Shown piece by piece: positions 53,422 through 61,738 of a stretch of 64,000 nucleotides of DNA. The stretch spans positions 1 through 64,000 of the forward strand of contig JALNWE010000005.1 in assembly GCA_023231065.1 (NCBI GenBank), written 5' to 3'. Source of the stretch: Bacteroidales bacterium (GTDB lineage Bacteria > Bacteroidota > Bacteroidia > Bacteroidales > FEN-979). Within the stretch, counting starts at the first letter, position 1; every line of letters begins with the position of its first letter. The notes beneath the pieces are model-generated. The model was not told the origin of the DNA and searched no databases. It saw only the letters and a list, made by a program, of their open reading frames with translations. The translations under genes were made by a program, and so were the position numbers.

Positions 53422-54597
53422 ATGCTGAATGTAAAGGTATGTATCGGGCTTTTGTTATTTTCCTTTTTCATTCTTGGGATAAAATCTTATATATATGCCC
53501 AGGCCTCCCCAAGCAGCATCCCGGTAAATTTGGTCCAGCAAAAACTAAAGCAGGATGAGGCGCTTCTGGAATATTTTTTTACCGATTCTTCCCTTACTAT
53601 TCATGCCATAACCACAAACGAAAATTCAGTTACCGCTATAAAGCTGGGATCGGTTTTTTGGTCTTCGGTTTTTAAGTTTAAAAAATTGTTAAGGATTGCC
53701 GATTTGAAGGAATATTCAAATTTAGGCCAGATCCTGAATGCCTTTCTGTTCTCTCCCGCGAGAAATCAATTGGTTACAAAAAAGCGGATAATCATCATCC
53801 CGGGAGAGGTTTTTTCAGGATTTCCGTTCGAAGCATTAATCTATTGCAGGGATTCCTCCCGGTCGTTTTCCGAGCAAAACAAACGGTACCTCATAGAGGA
53901 CTTTGAGATCATCTATCATTTTTCTGTAAGACATTGGATGGAGCATAGTATGGCGCTGTCAAAACCCGACATTGAATTCATTGGTTTTTCCCCGGTCTTT
54001 GATCACCATCCGGATCTCAATCCTTTGCCTTATTCCAGGAAGGAAATCACATCTATCGGAGCATTATTTAAGAAAAGCGGGCATTCTGTCCGGATGTTTT
54101 TTGATCAATATTCCGGCAAGGAATATTTTAAGGAAGCCGCCAGCCATGGAAGAATAATTCATCTTGCAACCCACTATTTACCTGGACTATTGGGCCATAC
54201 TTGTTGCGGGTTCCTCTTCTGGGGATATCATCCTTCACAGGACAATGAAGTTTGTCCACCGGGACTTCTTACCCATGACGAAATCGGGCAACTCAAATTG
54301 AATGCTGATCTCATCGTATTAAATGCCTGTTCTTCCGGGATGCCCTTTGGCAATCCAGGTAGGCCAATCCAATCAACGGCCTGGTTTTTTTTTCAGGCGG
54401 GAGCCAGGAATATCTTGAGTGTTCTCTGGAATGTAACAGACCTTCTGGCCAATCAGTTTATGGTCGATTTCTACAAGCAATGCCTCTCCGGAAAAACTTA
54501 TAGTCAGGCTTTAAGGGAGGTTAAGATAAAAATGATCCATAAAAAAGAAACATCGCTACCGACAGTATGGGCGCCTTATATTATAATTGGGCAATGA
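53422..54597 (+). CDS. Exported CHAT-domain (caspase-like) protein
   Basis: A 391-residue protein with a signal peptide or membrane anchor (about 1-27, ending YIYAQ) and a CHAT peptidase domain over about 90-391. The catalytic histidine is in IIHLATHYL and the cysteine in LIVLNACSSGM; PGEVFSGFPFEAL, FSVRHWMEHS and WNVTDLLANQFMVDFY are standard CHAT landmarks. The TPR array that usually precedes CHAT is absent, and the domain appears to be periplasmic. With the sigma and anti-sigma-like genes it forms a three-gene signalling operon; the CHAT protease may cut the anti-sigma or an envelope target. That link is inference. Confidence 0.85.
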   Translation: MLNVKVCIGLLLFSFFILGIKSYIYAQASPSSIPVNLVQQKLKQDEALLEYFFTDSSLTIHAITTNENSVTAIKLGSVFWSSVFKFKKLLRIADLKEYSNLGQILNAFLFSPARNQLVTKKRIIIIPGEVFSGFPFEALIYCRDSSRSFSEQNKRYLIEDFEIIYHFSVRHWMEHSMALSKPDIEFIGFSPVFDHHPDLNPLPYSRKEITSIGALFKKSGHSVRMFFDQYSGKEYFKEAASHGRIIHLATHYLPGLLGHTCCGFLFWGYHPSQDNEVCPPGLLTHDEIGQLKLNADLIVLNACSSGMPFGNPGRPIQSTAWFFFQAGARNILSVLWNVTDLLANQFMVDFYKQCLSGKTYSQALREVKIKMIHKKETSLPTVWAPYIIIGQ

Positions 54598-54612
54598 AAT
54601 GAAAGCCAATCC

Positions 54613-54990
54613 TTATTTCATGGCGATCGTTTCAATTTCTATCAACGCGCCCATTGGTAATTTCACAACAGCGTATGCAGCCCTTGCCGGTGGATTTTCG
54701 GGAAAGAACTGGCCATAAATTTCATTCATGGCTTTAAAATTATCCATATCGCTAAGCAGACAGGTTGATTTGACAATGTCTTTGTAAGAATACCCGGCTT
54801 CCTGCAATATCGCCCCAATATTTTTCATGACCTGCCCGGTTTGTTCAGATATACCACCTTCAACAATTTTACTGGTCGAAGGGTCCAGGGGGATTTGACC
54901 AGAGATGAATAAAATGCCGTTGTTTTCAACAGCCTGACTATAAGGACCGATTGCTTTTGGCGCCAATGGGGCCGAAATGATTTTTTTCAT
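54613..54990 (-). CDS. ridA: RidA family reactive imine deaminase
   Basis: A 125-residue trimeric Rid/YjgF protein that hydrolyses enamine and imine by-products of PLP enzymes. APKAIGPYSQAV, FISGQIPLDPST, and the final RAAYAVVKLPMGALIEIE with the catalytic arginine identify the RidA subfamily. It ends 15 bases from the convergent CHAT gene. Confidence 0.95.
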   Translation of the reverse strand: MKKIISAPLAPKAIGPYSQAVENNGILFISGQIPLDPSTSKIVEGGISEQTGQVMKNIGAILQEAGYSYKDIVKSTCLLSDMDNFKAMNEIYGQFFPENPPARAAYAVVKLPMGALIEIETIAMK

Positions 54991-55033
54991 ATTTCCGATT
55001 TGGTTTTAAATTCAAGGTAAAAATTAGCCTCCC

Positions 55034-55056
55034 ATCTTCCATCTCCCTTATCTCCC
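55034..55056. repeat. GGGAGAT-type heptanucleotide repeat after lptD
   Basis: ATCTTCC, ATCTCCC and, after a TT insert, ATCTCCC again. On the minus strand they read as GGGAGAT units starting two bases after the lptD stop codon. A similar pair is at 698-711 after the aminotransferase stop and a single copy at 44929-44935 after lptG. Confidence 0.7.
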
Positions 55057-55058
55057 AA

Positions 55059-57701
55059 TCATGATGCATAATCCCTGAAATCTTTTTTCTTATTTAATTT
55101 AAGATCCTGGAGGATGGAAGCTTTCACATTAATCGAAAAATTCCAGCTTTGCTGACCTCCTTTGGGGATCCATCCAAACCGCATTTCCCAACAGTGCAGG
55201 TCCCGATAAACATCAATGGAGGTATAGGATAGCTCGTTATTCACAAAATCCCAACCGGTTGTGAGGGATATTTTCCATTTAGGAGTGATGTTTAATTGTC
55301 CATTGAAACTCAGGGTTTGAATGATCTGCTGGGTCCGTGAAAGTGTCCCTGAATTCCAAGTCTTGGAGTACCGGAAACTGTAATTGACAGAAAAGCTCCA
55401 GGGTATATCGAAATCGACATAATAATCGTAATAATCAATTATGTCCTGGCGCTCCTGAGGAGTCCCGCGCGTTGTTGTTTTCTTGCTTTTTGCTTTTTCC
55501 GACGACAGGGTATAGGTCAATCCTACATCCCAGGAGGTATTATCCAGTCGCAGCAAGCGGTGGTGAGCTTTCCATTCAGTCGTGTTAATACGGTTCCCCA
55601 GAGAATCCCGTGCGTAAATGTCCCAGATACTGGAATATTGTATGGTCAAACCCTTGATGATGGTGCTACGACCGCTGATTGTTATGGGCTGCCAGTTCAG
55701 TGAATCGCGGGCAATGTCATAAGAAGTCCGGATGGTAAGATCGTCAATCAGGGCTATTTTTCTAAAACCATTAACCGTGTCTTTCCGGTTTCTCACCTTT
55801 ACTTCCAGGTTATTGCTGATGGCAAAGCTGATCATTCCTGATTTTTGCCCGACAGGGCCGCCATAGATCGAATTTTCATAAATGGAATAACGGCGCGGAG
55901 TGGTACTGGGATCATTGTAAATGTACTGCCAGTATCCCAACGAAGAAGAGCCCCAGTTTGGCGTGAACGCGAAAGATACCGAAGGTGTCACCATGTGCCG
56001 GATGGCTTTGATGAGGCCTTTTTTAAACTGGTACATCCCATATAAACGCGTATTGATGGAAGAAGAAAGACTGAAGTCAAATGCGTTGGAAAATCCGGAA
56101 ACAGGGCTTGTTTGGTAATATCCGGGGATGGTATCGGTTCCGATAAAGACGGTGTCCACATATTCTTTACGGATCGTTTTCATGTACATTCTGTCCGTGA
56201 TGTTGATGGAATTGCTCCAGTTGAAATATTTCAGGACCCGGACCGTAGCGGTAATCGGGATGCTGTGCCGCATACCGTTTTGCAGGGAATCAAGCCATTG
56301 GCCCTTCATAAAATTGGAGTCCGCAGTGTTATAGCGGTTTTCCATGTCGAGGTTGTATTTCATGCTGATTTGTTCGTACCATCTTATTTTTCCTACCGGA
56401 TTCTGCCGGCGGAAAGGATAGAACTGGTTGACCGAAAAAGAGAGCTGAGGTAAAGTGACATTGATTGTTTTGGTGCCTGTGTTCTGGCTATGGTTGAAAT
56501 TGAGGTTAAGAAAATATTTTCCGGCGAAATTGGTTGAATAGTTAACACTCGATTGAAAGGTGTTGGAAAGATAGGATTGTGTGCTTGAAGCCAGATTATA
56601 TTTGTTAAAAGTGTTGCTGACTATATTGACATTGGCAGAAAAGTTGCTGCGTGGACGGGCTTTACTATCCTGCGTATGGACCCATCTTATCTGAAAGTCT
56701 TTTGATTTTTGGAAATCCGGGGAATCCTGTGCACCGATGAGGTTGACCGCGTAACTAAAATTGAACGATCCGTTATAATGGTACCGTTTGTTATACCTGA
56801 AAGTAGGTTTGATGGCCCAACTGCCACGGGTGTAAATATCAGCCTGGATCGTGAGATCCATGTATTGGCTCATCGCCCAATAATATCCAAAATTTTCAAA
56901 ATAGAATCCCCGGTTGTTTGCCGCCTCCCCATAAGTAGGCAGCAAGATCCCCGATCGTTGTCCTGACCGGGTCGGAAAGTAGCCAAAAGGTATGGCCAGC
57001 GGTGTTGCAACATTAGCAATCTCCATGTAAGCGGGACCGGTGATCACCTTTTTATTGGGAATGGATTTTCCTTTGCTGAACTTAAATGCAAAATGAGGAT
57101 CCTTTTCCCTGTCGCAGGTTGTATAGGAACCCGATTTAATATAGGTCACATCGTTTTCCATCTTCTTGACGATGGTGCCATGCAGGTATCCCTCATCCTG
57201 TTTTGTGAAAACAGTGTTGATATATCCCCGTTTGGTAGTATAATTATAATTGATTTCTTTTGACTTGAATGTTTGTGAACCTTGTATGAATTCCGGAAAT
57301 CCGACATCAACGCCGCTGGTGTCTTTCAGGCTTGTGGCATAAACAAGGTTTTTGGGGAAGTCAATCTCAACATAGCCTGCCTTCAGGTTAATGTCCTGAT
57401 ATTTGATGTCGGCTTCCTGGAACAGGAAAACCTTTTGTTTTTTTATCTCGAAGCGAAGGGAATCCTTAGCAGCATAATCTACTTTATCTTCAAGGACATT
57501 TTTTCGCGCTGTTTTTTTTACGATCGAGTCTTTATGAACGCTATCAGCAGCAATGGAATCGGTCCTGGTTGATGTCAATAATAATGTATCTGCTTTTTTC
57601 TGCCGGATCGTATCCTGGGCGACCACATGGGTGATTGGCAGGAAGAAAAGGACCAAAAAAAGAGAAAACAGGGAAGACCTTGTTAATAATTTCGTTAACA
57701 A
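55059..57701 (-). CDS. lptD: LptD-type LPS-assembly outer membrane protein
   Basis: An 880-residue outer-membrane protein with a signal peptide (MLTKLL to VVAQ, about 29 residues), an N-terminal OstA-like beta-jellyroll (about 90-240, with KAGYVEIDFPKNLVYA, TFKSKEINYNYTTKRGYI and CDREKDPHFAF), and a C-terminal LptD barrel (about 250-860, with PFGYFPTRSGQRSGILLPTYG). It receives LPS from LptA-type bridge proteins. Only a TTG start at 57701 precedes the signal peptide. Two minus-strand TAnnTTTG elements occur at 57793-57800 and 57803-57810. The protein is the Bacteroidota form, without the N-terminal LptE-dependent plug features of E. coli. Confidence 0.88.
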   Translation of the reverse strand: MLTKLLTRSSLFSLFLVLFFLPITHVVAQDTIRQKKADTLLLTSTRTDSIAADSVHKDSIVKKTARKNVLEDKVDYAAKDSLRFEIKKQKVFLFQEADIKYQDINLKAGYVEIDFPKNLVYATSLKDTSGVDVGFPEFIQGSQTFKSKEINYNYTTKRGYINTVFTKQDEGYLHGTIVKKMENDVTYIKSGSYTTCDREKDPHFAFKFSKGKSIPNKKVITGPAYMEIANVATPLAIPFGYFPTRSGQRSGILLPTYGEAANNRGFYFENFGYYWAMSQYMDLTIQADIYTRGSWAIKPTFRYNKRYHYNGSFNFSYAVNLIGAQDSPDFQKSKDFQIRWVHTQDSKARPRSNFSANVNIVSNTFNKYNLASSTQSYLSNTFQSSVNYSTNFAGKYFLNLNFNHSQNTGTKTINVTLPQLSFSVNQFYPFRRQNPVGKIRWYEQISMKYNLDMENRYNTADSNFMKGQWLDSLQNGMRHSIPITATVRVLKYFNWSNSINITDRMYMKTIRKEYVDTVFIGTDTIPGYYQTSPVSGFSNAFDFSLSSSINTRLYGMYQFKKGLIKAIRHMVTPSVSFAFTPNWGSSSLGYWQYIYNDPSTTPRRYSIYENSIYGGPVGQKSGMISFAISNNLEVKVRNRKDTVNGFRKIALIDDLTIRTSYDIARDSLNWQPITISGRSTIIKGLTIQYSSIWDIYARDSLGNRINTTEWKAHHRLLRLDNTSWDVGLTYTLSSEKAKSKKTTTRGTPQERQDIIDYYDYYVDFDIPWSFSVNYSFRYSKTWNSGTLSRTQQIIQTLSFNGQLNITPKWKISLTTGWDFVNNELSYTSIDVYRDLHCWEMRFGWIPKGGQQSWNFSINVKASILQDLKLNKKKDFRDYAS

Positions 57702-57707
57702 CTTCTT

Positions 57708-57757
57708 TTCTGAATTCTGAGGTTATGTTCTATCTTTGTTTATCAATAAATTCAGAA
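57708..57757. promoter_or_regulatory. Divergent lptD/amidase control region
   Basis: TATCTTTG at 57731-57738 matches TAnnTTTG for the amidase. It is framed by an inverted repeat, TTCTGAATT (57708-57716) and AATTCAGAA (57749-57757). Confidence 0.45.
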
Positions 57758-57857
57758 TAAAAAGGCGTTGAAGACCGTTATTCTTAAGGCTTCAAAACTA
57801 ATCAAAATTATTGAGACGCTGGATTTTTTAATATACTTTAACAATCTCAGTACACGG

Positions 57858-59072
57858 ATGCAGCAGTTTTTCAAATACTTGCTGACCTCTTTCCTGATTC
57901 TTTTCTGTGTCATTTCCTTACCGGCACAGCGCCGCACCTATATCCGGACGATAGTGATCGATGCCGGACATGGCGGTCATGACCCCGGAGCTATCGGGCT
58001 CATGGCAAAGGAAAAAAACATCAACCTCTCCATTGCCCTTAAACTGGGTAACCTTATTCAGCGCAACCTGAAAGATGTACGGGTAATTTATACCCGCGAT
58101 CGCGACCGTTTTGTTGAGCTATACAGGAGGGCTGAAATTGCCAATGAAAACAGGGCCGACCTGTTTATCTCTATCCATTGTAACGCCAATAAGACCAAAA
58201 CCCTGAGAGGCGCCGAGACGTATATCATGGGTTTACATAAATCGGGAGCAAACCTTTCCACGGCAAAGCTTGAAAATGCTTCTATCCTGCTTGAATCTGA
58301 TTACCAGGCTACGTATAACGGATTTGACCCCAATTCGGATGAATCGTATATTATTTTTTCCCTGAACCAAAATGCCAACCTGGAACAAAGCACCGATTTG
58401 GCCTCTGCCATTCAAGAGCAGATGGAGGAGAAGGTTGGCTTAAACAACAGGGGTGTCAGGCAAGCCGGATTTATTGTCCTTTATAAGACAACGATGCCCA
58501 GTGTGATCGTCGAAACAGGATATCTGAGCAATTCCACCGAGGAAAAATTCCTGATCTCCGATAAAGGTCAGGAATATATTGCTTCAGCCATTTATAAGGC
58601 ATTCCGGCAATTTAAGGATAAACTGGAAAATCCGGCGGTTTCCCGCGAACCAGTAGCTAAAAACGAACCGGCGCAGGTTGAAAGTACGCGATGGAATGTC
58701 CGCGACCACGATTCCTCACAGGAAAAGATTATCCGTGAAAAGGATCCCGTGCGGGATTATCCGATCGCAAATATTCAGGAACAAAAAACGGTTTCGTCAA
58801 CTTCAGGCGAATTGTCGTTCAGGGTTCAGATCGCGGTTACCACAGCGGATATAGGCGCTCATTCCGCGAAATTTTCTACCTTTTCAAATGTGAAAATGTA
58901 CCAACATAATGGAATGTATAAGTACACTGTCGGTGACGAACCAAACCTGCAGGCAGCAGTCCGGCTTCTTGATCAGGTTAAAAGAAAAGGCGTAAAAGAT
59001 GCTTTTATAGTGATATTCAGGAATAACCAGAGAATTCCCCAGGAAGAAGCCAACCGTTTGATGGGGAAATGA
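57858..59072 (+). CDS. N-acetylmuramoyl-L-alanine amidase with SPOR-like tail
   Basis: A 404-residue exported amidase of the AmiC (Amidase_3) family, which cuts the stem peptide from MurNAc in peptidoglycan at division. After a signal peptide (ending LPAQ) the catalytic domain shows VIDAGHGGHDPGAIG, TRDRDRFVEL, FISIHCNANKT and VIVETGYLSN with the zinc and glutamate residues. The last 80 residues (SGELSFRVQIAV to the end, with KMYQHNGMYKYTVGDEPN) look like a SPOR peptidoglycan-binding domain. The open frame starts at a TTG at 57768; I start at the ATG at 57858, which begins the signal peptide. Confidence 0.92.
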   Translation: MQQFFKYLLTSFLILFCVISLPAQRRTYIRTIVIDAGHGGHDPGAIGLMAKEKNINLSIALKLGNLIQRNLKDVRVIYTRDRDRFVELYRRAEIANENRADLFISIHCNANKTKTLRGAETYIMGLHKSGANLSTAKLENASILLESDYQATYNGFDPNSDESYIIFSLNQNANLEQSTDLASAIQEQMEEKVGLNNRGVRQAGFIVLYKTTMPSVIVETGYLSNSTEEKFLISDKGQEYIASAIYKAFRQFKDKLENPAVSREPVAKNEPAQVESTRWNVRDHDSSQEKIIREKDPVRDYPIANIQEQKTVSSTSGELSFRVQIAVTTADIGAHSAKFSTFSNVKMYQHNGMYKYTVGDEPNLQAAVRLLDQVKRKGVKDAFIVIFRNNQRIPQEEANRLMGK

Positions 59073-59090
59073 AGAAATCAATATTTCATG

Positions 59091-59098
59091 TACATTTG
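59091..59098 (+). promoter_or_regulatory. -7 element of the Mce/MlaD gene
   Basis: TACATTTG matches TAnnTTTG, 16 bases before the ATG at 59114. It makes the upstream ATG at 59069 (overlapping the amidase stop) a less likely start, at least for this promoter. Confidence 0.5.
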
Positions 59099-59113
59099 CA
59101 TAAAACAACATAT

Positions 59114-60061
59114 ATGGTAATCAGGAAAGAAATTAAAGTTGGTGTTGTCTTCGTGATCGCCCTGGCTGTCCTGATATGGGGACTGATGTATCTGAAAGGA
59201 CTTGAATTGTTCAAGACAAGCAGAACATTTTATGCCGTTTATGACCATGTGAACGGGCTGGTCGCGGCCAATCCTATTACCATTAAAGGGTTAAAAGTCG
59301 GGCAGGTCAACAAACTCTATTTTGATTCAAAAAATCCACAAAAAATCATTGTTGAACTATACGTCCTGGGCGATTATCCCATCCCCAAAAACTCCCATGC
59401 CCGGATTTGCAGCTCCAGTTTATTGGGGGCCAAAGAAGTGGAAATAGTCCCCGGTGATTCAAAGATCATGGCCCGGGACAGAGATACCCTTCTGTCGGTT
59501 ACCGAAGCCACACTGGGCGAAGAAGTTAACCAGCAGCTACTTCCGCTGAAAAGAAAAGCCGAAAATCTGATCAGTTCCATCGATACCGTGGCGACCATCA
59601 TCCAGCAGGTATTGAATAAAAATACCCGCGAAAATCTGGTCCAGGCCGTTGAGCATGTCAAGCAAACCCTCGAAAACATTGCCCATACAACCTATAACCT
59701 GGATACCCTGGTAGGGTCGCGACGCAATAACCTCAGCGATATCATCATCAACATTGAGTCGATCAGCAATAACCTGAAGAAAAACAACGACAAGATCACC
59801 AATGTTATAACAAACTTTTCGAACATCAGCGATTCACTGGCCAAAGCCCGGATACCTTATACAATTGCCCAGATAAACCGGGCTGTCACCGACCTCGATT
59901 CGGTATTGATAAGAATCAATAAAGGAGAAGGCACTGTTGGCCAACTTATTAACAACGACAAATTATATCAGGAAGTGGAAAAAGCCGCCCGGGACCTTAA
60001 CCTGTTACTCGAAGATATCAAAGCAAACCCCGGCAGGTATGTAAAGGTTTCGGTGTTCTGA
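59114..60061 (+). CDS. MlaD/Mce-family lipid-transport protein
   Basis: A 315-residue protein with an N-terminal anchor helix (about 6-27) and an MCE domain (about 35-115: FYAVYDHVNGLVAANPITIKGLKVGQV, with ARICSSSLLGAKEVEI). A long helical, coiled-coil-like part (about 140-290) follows. Such proteins form periplasmic rings or tunnels for phospholipid transport; the permease (MlaE) and ATPase (MlaF) are not adjacent. An alternative ATG at 59069 overlaps the amidase stop by four bases. Confidence 0.9.
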   Translation: MVIRKEIKVGVVFVIALAVLIWGLMYLKGLELFKTSRTFYAVYDHVNGLVAANPITIKGLKVGQVNKLYFDSKNPQKIIVELYVLGDYPIPKNSHARICSSSLLGAKEVEIVPGDSKIMARDRDTLLSVTEATLGEEVNQQLLPLKRKAENLISSIDTVATIIQQVLNKNTRENLVQAVEHVKQTLENIAHTTYNLDTLVGSRRNNLSDIIINIESISNNLKKNNDKITNVITNFSNISDSLAKARIPYTIAQINRAVTDLDSVLIRINKGEGTVGQLINNDKLYQEVEKAARDLNLLLEDIKANPGRYVKVSVF

Positions 60062-60064
60062 AAC

Positions 60065-60095
60065 GGAGGCTGGAAGCTGGATAAGAGATGGGAGG
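60065..60095. repeat. Degenerate heptad repeat between convergent genes
   Basis: GGAGGCT, GGAAGCT, GGATAAG, AGATGGG, then AGG, a 7-base periodic stretch that fills the space between the Mce stop and the OstA-like stop. It resembles the GGGAGAT repeats elsewhere. Confidence 0.5.
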
Positions 60096-61616
60096 TTAAT
60101 CCCACTTAAAGATGTCGGATTTTGAGAGGGGGCGTTTTCCTTCAAGCCATTTGAAATTTTTTAATTTGAGTTCCTGTTCCGGGACTTGTTTTTCGGGATA
60201 AAGGTGTGCATCAGGCTTATCGATGTATGTTATACTGCTGATCTGGTTTTTTTCAAGGAATATCAGCATATCACTGGATTTGGCCTTGTCGATCCCGATC
60301 AGGGTACGGTCTTCTTCCCTGACATAGTAAATGGTTTCGGCATTCCCCAATACCCTCACTTTATATAATTCGTTATCACGGAAACAGGCTAACAGATTCC
60401 GGCCTTTGACTTGGTTGTAACGTATTGAGTCATCTCTTTGAATGATAAAAGGAGTGTTGTACATTTTCAAAGAATCGGCTTTCCCATCCCGGAATGTCAG
60501 CCGGATCGAATCAGCGGTAAGTTGGTTGGGCCCAGCCCAGATCACAGGCGCCTTGTACATCATCAGGGAAGAATCGCTGGCATGAAACACAATGGAATCG
60601 CTCATCCCCTGGATATCATTCCGGTAAAATTTGACTTTATAATAGCAGAAGACATTTCTGATGTGCTGCGTGGTGTCAAAAGTAGCCCGGACTGTATCGG
60701 CATGCATGAAAAGGGAATCTTTCTTCTCGACCATGACCGATACGGCGCTGTCGGTCATGAAAGCAAAACCATCCTTACGTTGAATTTCCCCGTAATTCCC
60801 TGTCAGGATGATATGCTGGATGGTATCGATCAGGAAGGCATCGTGATATGCTTTTCCAAATCCGTTCTTTCTTTCATAATACAAACTGTCGCCGGTCAGC
60901 ATACTGGCTTCATGATAAATCCGTGCGCGGTCGTGAAAGTTGGCAAAATCTTTACGGGTATTATACCATCCTTTCTCACAATAAATCGAATCCAGTTTAT
61001 CGTTGCTTATAATATGGGAAGGGCCATAGAAAAAGGCAACTTCGGTAACCGTGTTGTACATCAGGGTATCCGAAAACATTTTGTAATCCGGATTGGTCAG
61101 GATCACTTTATCCTTGAAAAAGAATTCTTTTTTATCGGTATAATAATACCCGTGATGACTGACCAGGTTATTTTTGTCATTGACGATTTTGCCCCAGTAA
61201 TCATACCTGGCAATCTGCGTTTTACGGTCATAAACAAGGGTGTCGGTGGTCAGGATAGTCTGGTTATCGATGAGCCTGACATTGCTATTGGCATTTGCCA
61301 CTTTTGTATTCCCGTTATAACGCAACGAATCGCTGTACAGGTTTAGGGTATCGCTTAGTTTTACCCGGACATTGCCATAGGTGATCACTCTGTTTTCGGC
61401 TTCAAACAGATAAGCGCTGTCGCAATATAAAAATGCCGAATCATGGCTGAAAATCACGTTCCCGATCAGGCGCTGGACATTCTGACGTATTTCTTTATTA
61501 TACGTCCATGAATCAGCTTTTTCAAGAATGATCCTGGTCGGGGCAGGTTCCTGGGCCCAACCCTTAAAAAATGAAAACAGGAGGGAAATTAAAACGAACA
61601 GATGTTTATAATGCAT
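60096..61616 (-). CDS. OstA/LptA-like LPS-transport bridge protein
   Basis: A 506-residue exported protein. From the ATG at 61616 it has a signal peptide (MHYKHLFVLISLLFSFFKG, ending GWAQ); the open frame to 61730 adds 38 residues that would bury it. The mature part is a long array of OstA-type beta repeats, each with a D.A.LYCDSA / DTL.Y..... / ..L.G..... pattern (for example FSHDSAFLYCDSAYL and DSLRYNGNTKV). It likely forms the periplasmic LPS slide between LptG/F and LptD. Two minus-strand TAnnTTTG elements (61634-61641 and 61658-61665) lie just upstream. Confidence 0.85.
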   Translation of the reverse strand: MHYKHLFVLISLLFSFFKGWAQEPAPTRIILEKADSWTYNKEIRQNVQRLIGNVIFSHDSAFLYCDSAYLFEAENRVITYGNVRVKLSDTLNLYSDSLRYNGNTKVANANSNVRLIDNQTILTTDTLVYDRKTQIARYDYWGKIVNDKNNLVSHHGYYYTDKKEFFFKDKVILTNPDYKMFSDTLMYNTVTEVAFFYGPSHIISNDKLDSIYCEKGWYNTRKDFANFHDRARIYHEASMLTGDSLYYERKNGFGKAYHDAFLIDTIQHIILTGNYGEIQRKDGFAFMTDSAVSVMVEKKDSLFMHADTVRATFDTTQHIRNVFCYYKVKFYRNDIQGMSDSIVFHASDSSLMMYKAPVIWAGPNQLTADSIRLTFRDGKADSLKMYNTPFIIQRDDSIRYNQVKGRNLLACFRDNELYKVRVLGNAETIYYVREEDRTLIGIDKAKSSDMLIFLEKNQISSITYIDKPDAHLYPEKQVPEQELKLKNFKWLEGKRPLSKSDIFKWD

Positions 61617-61633
61617 GATTTTCAATCTTGTGA

Positions 61634-61665
61634 CAAAGATACTAAACTCAGTGTTACCAAAATTA
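61634..61665 (-). promoter_or_regulatory. Two -7 elements before the OstA-like gene
   Basis: TATCTTTG (61641-61634) and TAATTTTG (61665-61658) on the minus strand both match TAnnTTTG, 18 and 42 bases before the ATG at 61616. Either or both could be used. Confidence 0.5.
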
Positions 61666-61700
61666 ATGAACAATTCAACTCCGGGTATTTTCAAAATGCC

Positions 61701-61708
61701 TAATTTTG
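61701..61708 (+). promoter_or_regulatory. -7 element of gatE
   Basis: TAATTTTG, followed by CA, matches TAnnTTTG, 30 bases before the gatE ATG at 61739. It overlaps the first in-frame TTG (61706), which is therefore not the start. Confidence 0.6.
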
Positions 61709-61738
61709 CAAACTCGTAAATCTTTTTCAACCGATCGT

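Noticed and set aside
60438..61346. 302-codon plus-strand open frame
   Set aside because: It lies wholly antisense to the OstA-like gene, which has a signal peptide and repeat pattern; the antisense translation shows no domain.
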